Below are positions 59,601 to 64,000 of a DNA stretch of 64,000 nt, one piece after another (the first letter of the stretch is position 1; each line of letters opens with the position of its first letter). Source of the DNA: Antedon mediterranea (taxonomy: Eukaryota; Echinodermata; Crinoidea; Comatulida; Antedonidae); assembly GCF_964355755.1 (NCBI RefSeq), contig NC_092677.1:19936101-20000100 (forward strand), written 5' to 3'. Both the position numbers and the translations under genes were made by a program. The notes under the pieces are model-generated. The model was not told where the DNA came from, did not search any database, and saw nothing but the letters and a program-made list of their open reading frames with translations.

Positions 59601-62585
59601 CCGGTACCACTTATCTTTCAGTAATTTTAGTGGTCCATGCACCAAGTGACCAAAAACCAACTAAAACGGGCTAAAACCAAATGTAGGCCTGACTAGCAAT
59701 TGTTGATATTAAATATTAATGAAAATGCTTCGTTTCAATTTCGTCGTAAAAAAAAAAAAAAAATGTATTTAAATCAATATATCCCGTGTTAAAATCTCAC
59801 AAAATAATACTACAATATTGCATAACAAGTATTTCTATATATTCTAAGTATTCTTGAAGCCTTAAGACTTTAGCTGCCAACCCAAATAGTACTACCACAA
59901 TTTATTGATGGAAGTGCAGAGGATATCACCATAAAAAAATCTGTAGTAAGTGTTTACAAAAAGCAGAACGTGCATTAGAGCCATTATTAATCATTATCAG
60001 ATATTACCTTTCCATTAGGTAGAACTAATACTGATCTGCACGTGCCTAATTGATAAATGAAATTTGCAAAAATTTTTATTTTTCTAAAAGTTGTAGTAGT
60101 TCATTTGTTTAAAGTGCATTGTTGATTTTAATACTGAAAATGTTTTGTTACTAATGAGATTTGTATTTTTGGTGAAGATTTCCTTCCAAGCAAGTGCTCC
60201 TTTATATATTTTTTTATTAGGTACATTAATGATTTTAAAAAAGTAATTTGACACTTTATTTTCAGATTGATCCAAGCAAAGCTGGGGGAACACCTAATGA
60301 AGGCGTTTTAGCAAATTTCTTTAACAGTTTACTTAGCAAGAAAACAGGAGCAGGATCTACACAGTCAAAAGCTGGTAAGTATTATTATTATTATTGTTAT
60401 TCTTATTGTCCTTTATTCAAATAAATACCATCATAATTGGTATAATTAATACATTAAGTTTAAACATCTTTTGAAACTAACTTCCGCGACACAGTGTGCC
60501 GTTTCAGCCTAAGAAGGAAGACGTTTTAGACGGCTTGCAACATGGGCAGAAGTATCCCAGGGTCCTAACGGGACACAGATAGACCACAGATATTCCTGCC
60601 AGCTTACTCAACAACTTGGCTATAGAGGTTTCACTCGATTTCAAACATATCATTTTATACTCGGATGCTTTATAAATATATTTAATTTGATCTTTATTAA
60701 TTTGCAGTATGATGTTTATTTTGCTAACTACTCTTACTTCACACGCTGCGTCCAAAAATTTAAAAAAAGTAAAAAGGTTATCGCCAGCAACGGCCAACTT
60801 AGTTGAAACCGGAAATTACTTCTACCGCGTATGGTTGAAAATCTACCAATAAAATCAGAAATTTTGTTTTAAAAGCTTTTATTTATAATATCCTCCTAAG
60901 ATAGAAATATGGAACAATATCGTATAATAGTGAGAACTAATGTTATCAAATCTACGTTTCTCGTTACATCTGAAATAGATGAGATAGGTATCCAAGGCGG
61001 AGATTTGTCCTGAAGTTTTTCCATTGTGCTCGCCTACTGTATGTTAGAATTAAGCATAATTTATATATAGATTTTATTATTATTACATATTTCCTATATA
61101 GGGCCTCATGTAACCCCACATAGAGAACCCAGAAAGGATTCATATTTGGGCAAATCCATAAATGTTCTTTAAAGATGTATTGTCCCTTTGACTAATTCCA
61201 AAAAAATAAAAAAAAATAATATTTCGAAACAATAGTTATTAACTTTCACCAAAATCATTTAACTGAAATACAGACATTTTTTTGTTCAAAAAATAAATTT
61301 GACTTCCAGTTAAAGTTTTCGATCAAAACATATCTCAAAATGCAACGCGCTTTAATATTTGTCTACTCTGTATGCATAATCGTAAAACTTCTTCGTAATC
61401 TGTGTGAAAACACCTTCTCAACCGTGACGAGTTGTAAACAATCCTAATTAACATCATGCATAATGCATACTCGTGGTTTGAAATCGTGTTTACTTTCGCT
61501 CGCGACGATTTTCTAAGAAATGTAATCAAATTAATTTACCTGTTAATTATGTAAACTTGTTGTTTTTGGCTCAAATTTTCGACTTAAAGTGAATAACTTT
61601 AATATTACTTTGATATTTGATATTTAAATTTAGAATATTTTGACCTTCATTTTTGGTGTTTCAAGGGACAATACATCTTTAAGGATTGAGAATGCACATT
61701 TTCATGTTTTATTTTATATGGGCCAATCTCACCACATACTCACCAAAAAGGTCCTTAGAGGGTTCATTTAGGCAAATGCATATGAGTTGTTTTAGAATCC
61801 TGTGCTTACAGGCAACTTTTGCCTGTATCTATTAATTTGCAGTATGATGTTTATTTTCCTAACTACTCTTACTTCAAACGCGTCGTCCAAAAATATCCGT
61901 TTTCGTTATCGTATTCGTAGGGTTGCGAAAACTGCCTAATGACTCCCTCCACTCCAAATACACCTGTAGCTAAAGTTGTAAAACATTAATAACACCAAAT
62001 TGGAAAACTGCTCTAGGTAAAAAGAACCTTCAAATACAGAGCAATAAAAGAATGGAATCTTTTACCAACTGAAACTAGAACAAAAGTAACTGGGAAAAAT
62101 ATTTATAAACTAAAAAATATAGCAACTCTACTGTCCTCTAAGTGATCCTACATATTTTATTTTTTATTTTATTTATTTGTTTTTAACTGTTCTGTATATA
62201 TCTTTTAAATTAGGCCTACTATGTATTTTTATATGTTATAATTTTCTTTACTTTTACTCTTTACTGAAAATGCAATCCAGTCAAAAGAAAGAATAAATAA
62301 ATAAATAAATTATATAATTATAACTTTTGGAAGGTCAAACCTTCATATTATTACTATAATGAATGGCCAAATAAACTGTGGAAATTAATAATGGTCAAAC
62401 AGTCACCACAACTTACCATAATGCCTACTGTGTATTAGTTCTAGAATATCAGTACAGTTAATCAAATGTGATACCTTTTTACAGGAGATAAAGCAGTTCG
62501 GAGTGATGCAAAAGCAGAGTTAGATCGAATGACAAGAGGAAAACCAGTGACAACCCAAGCAGGTTCATCGGCTGGTACATCATGA
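29629..62585 (+). CDS. DYNC1LI: Cytoplasmic dynein 1 light intermediate chain, complete 12-exon gene
   Basis: The spliced product is a subunit of the cytoplasmic dynein motor that joins the heavy chain to activating cargo adaptors. Exons: 29629-29690, 36712-36785, 39070-39186, 44350-44580, 47616-47782, 48445-48538, 51043-51178, 54128-54239, 54712-54813, 55121-55192, 60266-60374, 62485-62585. They total 1377 nt, 458 residues plus stop, and every junction is GT-AG with matching phase. A Ras-like fold with a P-loop (GDDESGKT, residues 46-53) covers roughly the first 300 residues. The C-terminal half is Ser/Pro/Gly-rich and holds the adaptor-binding helix ([14 protein letters not shown], residues 402-415). 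Vertebrate paralogues are about 490-520 residues, so this one is slightly short, mainly at the N-terminus and linker. The ATG at 29629 has a strong context (A at -3, G at +4). An in-frame ATG at 29614 is weaker, and an in-frame stop lies at 29578. Invertebrates usually have one copy, so LI1 versus LI2 is not assigned. Confidence 0.95.
29749..30010. repeat. TAGGCCTA-rich array in dynein intron 1
   Basis: It is a run of TAGGCCTA, CCTAGG and CTAGC words similar to 6165-6480, starting about 60 bases inside the first intron. GC content is well above the neighbourhood. Confidence 0.7.
30011..31009. other. Dynein intron 1, no element recognised
   Basis: AT-rich, with a short C-rich patch near 30435-30480. 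I see no ORF or repeat structure in it. Confidence 0.5.
31176..32482. mobile_element. Pogo/Tc1-type element between 140 bp direct repeats
   Basis: The left TCCCAATACCGGA and right TCCGGTATTGGGAGAGTTGA form an inverted repeat. The right end reads CTG before TA, as for pogo-type CAGT ends with TA targets. Its flanks, 31036-31170 and 32484-32626, are direct copies of one sequence (CTGTACCGGGTATAAACAGA ... GATGAACTTGAATATTTT). Confidence 0.5.
32880..33803. mobile_element. 924 bp inverted-repeat element
   Basis: The ends GCCCGTATTCTTAAACCGAA (32880-32899) and, inverted, GCCCGTATTCTTAAACCGGA (33803-33784) extend through TTTAGTCxTAGTTCGA. The subterminal regions repeat CGACTAAAT and TCGAACT words. 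No ORF. Harbinger-like by appearance, target site unclear. Confidence 0.65.
34267..36149. other. Dynein intron 1, no element recognised
   Basis: No supported gene. 35580-35770 carries a TGTCGAGATATATGATATAG, then ATGGCCATTTTGAAA stretch, a pattern also seen in the palindrome arms and near 41690, suggesting old repeat remnants. A 76-codon minus-strand ORF at 35029-35259 shows no domain. Confidence 0.4.
36150..36563 (+). pseudogene. LINE 3' end: RT C-terminus and A-rich tail
   Basis: The frame [18 protein letters not shown] ... [10 protein letters not shown] ends at a stop at 36415. It matches the LLAKRxIxxC/YEIEKYIA end of many LINE reverse transcriptases. A Gly/Thr-rich 3' UTR and A-run (36550-36563) follow, so this is a 5'-truncated insertion in the same orientation as the dynein gene. 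Confidence 0.65.
36712..36785 (+). CDS. DYNC1LI: DYNC1LI exon 2
   Basis: This encodes the rest of Trp21, residues 22-45 ([20 protein letters not shown], then IIVL) and one base of Gly46. It is the strand that leads into the P-loop. The acceptor is tttacag and the donor gtaagt. Confidence 0.92.
36852..37515. mobile_element. 664 bp TA-flanked inverted-repeat element in intron 2
   Basis: The ends CCGTACTGACGCGGGTATAA and the inverted TTATACCCGCGTCAGTACGG are perfect over 20 bases and bounded by TA on each side. GGGTGGGCTTATACCCGAG repeats inside both ends. No ORF. A Tc1/mariner-type target is likely. Confidence 0.75.
38242..38647. mobile_element. 406 bp TTAA MITE, nearly full palindrome
   Basis: TTAA flanks the ends AGCAGAACTTGGCCGAGGAC and (inverted) AGGAAAACTTGACCGAGGAC. 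The inverted match continues inwards through TTAGGGATGTAC, ATGATTTCAGAAC and CCGTAAATTGCTGTGACGT, so arms are about 150-180 bases. It sits inside a dispersed repeat whose uninterrupted form is at 21655-21780. Confidence 0.8.
39070..39186 (+). CDS. DYNC1LI: DYNC1LI exon 3 (P-loop)
   Basis: This encodes residues 47-84, completing the Walker-A-like GDDESGKT and continuing to [14 protein letters not shown], a stretch well conserved in the family. The acceptor is gatag and the donor gtaagt. Confidence 0.95.
39744..39794. repeat. Perfect 51 bp palindrome in intron 3
   Basis: Two 23-base arms (ATATAGCTCTATATCTATTA, GCC) around TTTAA are exact inverted copies. A degenerate copy of one arm follows at 39817-39845. 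Confidence 0.85.
40256..40327 (+). pseudogene. tRNA-Val (AAC)-like pseudogene 1
   Basis: This 72-base cloverleaf has a good box A (TGGCGTAGTGG), box B (GGTTCGAGCCC), anticodon loop TTAACAC (anticodon AAC), a perfect T stem and a following T-run terminator. Three of seven acceptor pairs and one anticodon-stem pair are broken, so it is probably a pseudogene or the head of a tRNA-derived repeat. Confidence 0.55.
40539..40610 (+). pseudogene. tRNA-Val (AAC)-like pseudogene 2
   Basis: It has the same length and anticodon loop as its neighbour. Here the acceptor stem is almost intact (GGTTTCG/GGAAACC) but the T arm and box B (GGTATGAGCCC) are damaged. A short T-run follows. The complementary damage in the two units suggests independent decay of a once-good tRNA-Val. 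Confidence 0.55.
41016..44349. other. Dynein intron 3, remainder
   Basis: No gene. 41080-41400 is rich in CTATCTATTT and ATAGATAGATGG words. 41690-41760 holds another TATGGCCATTTGGxCACCAT piece of the diffuse repeat seen elsewhere. The rest is AT-rich. Confidence 0.45.
44350..44580 (+). CDS. DYNC1LI: DYNC1LI exon 4
   Basis: This encodes residues 86-161, including CGVWLLDGD, the [13 protein letters not shown] strand and the helix rich in Lys ([13 protein letters not shown]). It is the longest coding exon. The acceptor is ttacag and the donor gtaaga. Confidence 0.95.
44800..45290. repeat. Dispersed repeat (CCATATGATGACGTCACAAC), two partial units
   Basis: 44830-45070 carries TTCAACTGGCCATATGATGA, CGTCACAACATCCGATGCGC and TTTTAATCATGAGTATCACT. 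A second partial unit is at 45170-45280, and a longer related copy is at 58900-59290. Confidence 0.65.
46290..47480 (-). pseudogene. LINE ORF2 remnant in intron 4
   Basis: Read on the minus strand with frame breaks: [40 protein letters not shown], a deleted D-motif ([14 protein letters not shown]), [15 protein letters not shown], a [12 protein letters not shown]-like stretch, [46 protein letters not shown] and [16 protein letters not shown]. This is the RT and C-terminus of a non-LTR retrotransposon, antisense to the dynein gene. The catalytic xxDD motif is lost. Confidence 0.8.
47616..47782 (+). CDS. DYNC1LI: DYNC1LI exon 5
   Basis: This encodes residues 163-217 ([10 protein letters not shown] ... 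[18 protein letters not shown], then IVVCTK). The CTK at its end begins the position equivalent to the GTPase NKxD motif, here CTKSD. The acceptor is tgtag and the donor gtaagt. The sequence just upstream resembles the end of a dispersed repeat (see findings). Confidence 0.93.
48445..48538 (+). CDS. DYNC1LI: DYNC1LI exon 6
   Basis: This encodes residues 218-248 ([20 protein letters not shown], then [11 protein letters not shown]) and one base of Tyr249. The donor was placed at gtatcc rather than two bases earlier because it keeps the family spacing FCLxYGAAL. Confidence 0.88.
49557..50160. repeat. 610 bp dispersed repeat, copy 2
   Basis: Inverted near-identical partner of 22041-22651. It abuts a LINE fragment on its right, inside dynein intron 6. 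No ORF. Confidence 0.8.
50253..50966 (-). pseudogene. LINE RT C-terminal fragment, intron 6
   Basis: Read on the minus strand it begins [20 protein letters not shown] and YADDMALIG (the catalytic motif), then [44 protein letters not shown], a frame break, and [20 protein letters not shown] ... [20 protein letters not shown]. It is truncated at the 5' side just before the active site, lies antisense, and ends about 76 bases before exon 7. Confidence 0.8.
51043..51178 (+). CDS. DYNC1LI: DYNC1LI exon 7
   Basis: This encodes residues 250-293 ([14 protein letters not shown] ... VVEKEAIF) and two bases of Ile294. The acceptor is aacag. The donor gtaatt lies inside what would otherwise read ATG TAA, and splicing there gives the conserved FIPSGW. 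Confidence 0.92.
51733..51810 (+). repeat. tRNA-like SINE head in intron 7
   Basis: Box A-like TGGCTCAGTGAG and box B-like GAGTTCGAATCC are about 60 bases apart, with ATCACGG/CCGTGAT able to pair as an acceptor stem. The anticodon arm is not recognisable. Confidence 0.4.
51811..53054. other. Dynein intron 7, no element recognised
   Basis: AT-rich sequence without ORFs above 70 codons or clear repeats. Confidence 0.45.
53055..53175. repeat. Solo minisatellite end (GTCAACTCGGCC)
   Basis: It begins GCAGGTCAACTCGGCTCTAA and ends AAGTATGGAACGCAAAAAGT plus GCTA, the same order as the left end at 3598-3825 but with only about four units. No opposite end is found nearby. Confidence 0.7.
54128..54239 (+). 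CDS. DYNC1LI: DYNC1LI exon 8
   Basis: This encodes residues 295-331 ([17 protein letters not shown] ... [12 protein letters not shown]). The acceptor is ttcag and the donor gtaatc. It is a conserved part at the end of the globular domain. Confidence 0.93.
54712..54813 (+). CDS. DYNC1LI: DYNC1LI exon 9
   Basis: This encodes residues 332-365 ([20 protein letters not shown], then [14 protein letters not shown]), phase 0 at both ends. The acceptor is attag and the donor gtaagt. Confidence 0.93.
54885..54965. repeat. Inverted GAGCGAGCGAAGCGAGC patch
   Basis: TAGAGGGGGAGCGAGCGAAG, CGAGCTAACCCTCTA has pairing ends (TAGAGGG/CCCTCTA). It looks like the end of a dispersed repeat; it lies 150-240 bases before exon 10. 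Confidence 0.4.
55121..55192 (+). CDS. DYNC1LI: DYNC1LI exon 10 (Ser/Pro linker)
   Basis: This encodes residues 366-389, a Ser/Pro/Gly/Lys-rich unstructured linker ([20 protein letters not shown], then SKVK). It is phase 0 at both ends, so skipping it would keep frame. SP and TP dipeptides are possible kinase sites, as the vertebrate linker is phosphorylated in mitosis (family knowledge). Confidence 0.87.
55755..58170. repeat. Cluster of related repeats in intron 10
   Basis: Three diverged direct copies of one unit lie at about 55966-56330, 56746-57060 and 57541-57910 (GTGAATTTGAAAAGAAATAG, TTGTACAAAAATGAAGTTTT, GACAAGTAGTTCTCGAGAAA). The cluster starts with a CACTCCGAGAGTGCATACCT-type repeat end and finishes with (CAAA)n runs, TTGGCCAAGTAACAAACAAA hairpins and ATATACCTCCTTGGCGGAGG. 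A fourth partial copy is at 63640-63755. Confidence 0.7.
57395..57468 (-). repeat. tRNA-like SINE head, minus strand
   Basis: On the minus strand TATGGCTCGGTGGTCTGTGC (box A-like) is followed about 35 bases on by GAGGTCAAGTCTCACC (degenerate box B). It is embedded in the intron 10 repeat cluster. Confidence 0.4.
58900..59290. repeat. Dispersed repeat copy (CCATATGATG)
   Basis: It shares TTCAACTGACCATATGATG, CACAAAATGTTTACATGAAT and AATAATGAGAATCACTTTTT with 44800-45070. Confidence 0.6.
59390..59675 (-). pseudogene. Ty3/gypsy LTR-retrotransposon pol fragment
   Basis: Minus-strand pieces resemble the end of a gypsy integrase: [20 protein letters not shown] with KWYRKEL (first residues degenerate), a [14 protein letters not shown]-like stretch, then WYDKNAKSW and [12 protein letters not shown]. 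Stops and shifts interrupt it. No LTRs are seen nearby, so it is a small old fragment. Confidence 0.5.
60266..60374 (+). CDS. DYNC1LI: DYNC1LI exon 11 (adaptor-binding helix)
   Basis: This encodes residues 390-425 and one base of Gly426. It contains [16 protein letters not shown], the amphipathic helix that Hook, BICD and Spindly-type adaptors bind. The paired Phe (407-408) that are critical in human LIC1 are both kept. Confidence 0.94.
60700..61915. repeat. Short duplicated piece flanking MITE copy C
   Basis: AATTTGCAGTATGATGTTTA, TTTTxCTAACTACTCTTACT and TCCAAAAAT occur at 60700-60765 and again at 61840-61900, outside the MITE. No complete element is identified. Confidence 0.5.
61173..61678 (+). 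mobile_element. TTAA MITE, copy C (506 bp)
   Basis: Ends AGATGTATTGTCCCTTTGA and TCAAGGGACAATACATCT with intact TTAA on both sides (61169-61172, 61679-61682). It matches copy B over its whole length in opposite orientation. Confidence 0.85.
61950..62310 (+). pseudogene. LINE 3' end in intron 11
   Basis: The frame [34 protein letters not shown] then stop is a LINE RT C-terminus (WNxLPxxxR ... FK). A 3' UTR follows, ending in (AATA)n at 62292-62310. It is a short 5'-truncated copy. Confidence 0.6.
62485..62585 (+). CDS. DYNC1LI: DYNC1LI exon 12 (stop codon)
   Basis: This encodes residues 427-458 ([20 protein letters not shown], then [12 protein letters not shown]) and TGA at 62583-62585. The [13 protein letters not shown] segment matches the conserved second C-terminal helix of the family. 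Confidence 0.92.
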
Positions 62586-64000
62586 GTTTAAAATATGTTC
62601 TAAATAACTGTAGTAAGTGTAAATGTATCAAATGTTAGTATAGTAACCACATTTGTGCAATCTAAAAAGTCAGAAGCATTTAGATATTATAGTAGGAGTA
62701 TAAATGTTTGTTTTTCCTCACTTTAATCCTTTTGCAAAAAATATTGTATAAACATTATATTGCTTACCCACCCACTTTAGTCTAAATACAAGTGCTTATA
62801 ACTTTTATTTGAAACATAAACAATTTTTAAACTAGGTTTTTTTTTTTACATGATACAGTACTTTTCATTGTACTTCTCAAAAACGAAACAATTATTATTC
62901 ATTTTCATTCATAAATTAATATTAATAAGAACCAGTTTCCCTTTTAAGTTCTGACGTGGTATATAATATGTATGTATTAGTTTCAACCGGATGGACAAGT
63001 TTTGATAACCTGTATTTATTTGGAATAGTATCAATTTAGATTTTAATTACATGTTTTCAATTTATTGAAATAATGGAAATAATCTATAACAGTAAAGATC
63101 TGTTTCCTTGTAGTGAATGATTATGCATTTATTTATTTAGGCTACCAGGACCTTTCATTGACCTTGTTAAATTTTTATCCACAAAAATTGCATCAAAATA
63201 AATACATTTGTATAAATTTAATATATTTTACGTTTATAGATAACGTTTGGTACTGCGCTACCATATCCATTTTCAATCACTCAGAAAACCACATAGGCCC
63301 TAGATTAACAGTTTGTTGCACTTAAATTTAGTAAAATAAATATTCTCCATAATTAGCACAATTGTATGTTGTTTGCCCTGTTGTTTGAGTAAAGGAAGTC
63401 ATGCATGGTTTATCCTTTGCTAAAAAATAATCGATATTTACATTCACCGAAACAGGGAGGTCACTTCAAAATTGTTCCCACTATTGAACATTTTCTACAG
63501 CGCTACAGCTATAGCTATATTGGTCGGTTGGTTGGTTAGTTGGTAAACACTAACTTGAGCACGCAATTGCAGCCATGTATATGGCCTTGTTATTTATATA
63601 TCAGTGGTGGCGCCAGCGGAGAAGGGGAGTTAGGACAGAGTGACTGCTCACTGGCTTGTGAAAATTCTGTCCTATCTTTTAACACTAGCAGGTCTGAAAA
63701 TGGTCCAGAATTGGCACCGTGGTCCGAATTTTCACCAAAATTGGGCAGTGTTAATATTCAACCAAGCGAGTAGAGTCTTTAATACAGTAAAACGGCCTCC
63801 ACACATTATATTACAATAAATTGCGGTCCATCTATCCCATAAATTAAGTGCGCATGCGCAACCTAAATAGGTACCCTGGCGACTGAGATTTAGACTCTTC
63901 CTTGTTTAGGTGGTGAAGATAACAGATCGGATCTCATCTGTTTGGATGCTCATTAACGCATGATGCATATTTATGAGTTGTTAGCTAACCGTCGTTATTT
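62586..64000. other. Dynein 3' UTR and downstream flank
   Basis: No further gene is seen. It contains candidate polyadenylation signals and, at 63633-63790, a repeat piece (CTGTCCTATCTTTTAACACT, AGCAGGTCTGAAAA) shared with intron 10, followed by an ACCAAGCGAGTAGAGTCT segment also found at about 22920. Confidence 0.5.
63197..63340 (+). promoter_or_regulatory. Candidate polyadenylation signals for DYNC1LI
   Basis: Two AATAAA hexamers, at 63197-63202 and 63335-63340, lie 612 and 750 bases past the stop codon, in a stretch without long ORFs. Either could end the 3' UTR, and a transcript end read would decide. Confidence 0.35.

Overview
This is AT-rich animal nuclear DNA: spliced genes with long introns, most of the rest made of decayed transposable elements. 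There are no operons, CRISPR arrays or bacterial signals. The sequence does not fix the species. The mix of piggyBac-, Harbinger-, pogo- and IS3EU-like DNA transposons, LINE fragments, TAGGCCTA-rich stretches and a single-copy dynein light intermediate chain gene fits a marine invertebrate, possibly an echinoderm or other invertebrate deuterostome (inference, low confidence).

Two cellular genes can be rebuilt exon by exon. (1) On the plus strand, 29629-62585, a complete 12-exon gene for the cytoplasmic dynein light intermediate chain (DYNC1LI family, 458 residues). All junctions keep frame; the P-loop and the C-terminal adaptor-binding helix are present. (2) On the minus strand, 18910-9775, a 9-exon gene for a HECT-type E3 ubiquitin-ligase-like protein with an N-terminal helical module, a ubiquitin-interacting motif and a HECT domain with its catalytic Cys and the Phe four residues from the end. 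This gene is damaged or under attack: a one-base frame break in exon 2, no recognisable donor at exon 5, a 3.9 kb palindromic element in intron 5, and a TTAA-flanked MITE placed exactly at the stop codon.

Layout. 1-9.4 kb: a piggyBac-type remnant, an element whose ends are a 16 bp minisatellite (with a nested Harbinger relic), a TAGGCCTA array, and an IS3-like/rve transposon with a long 18 bp palindromic satellite upstream of its transposase. 9.4-20.5 kb: the HECT gene with its inserted elements. 20.5-29.6 kb: repeats, a decayed inverted second copy of the IS3-like transposon, several MITEs, SINE heads, a LINE fragment and tandem arrays. 29.6-62.6 kb: the dynein gene, whose introns hold LINE pieces, a composite piggyBac-like element, palindromic MITEs, tRNA-Val-like pseudogenes, a Ty3/gypsy pol fragment and other repeats. 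62.6-64 kb: 3' UTR and flank.

The two cellular genes share no visible pathway; they are neighbours in transposon-rich sequence. The most unusual material is the set of elements whose terminal or subterminal regions are long tandem arrays, and the ways TEs touch gene signals (stop codon, exon edge, splice acceptor). All calls rest on reading the sequence and recalled family signatures; no alignment or database search was run.
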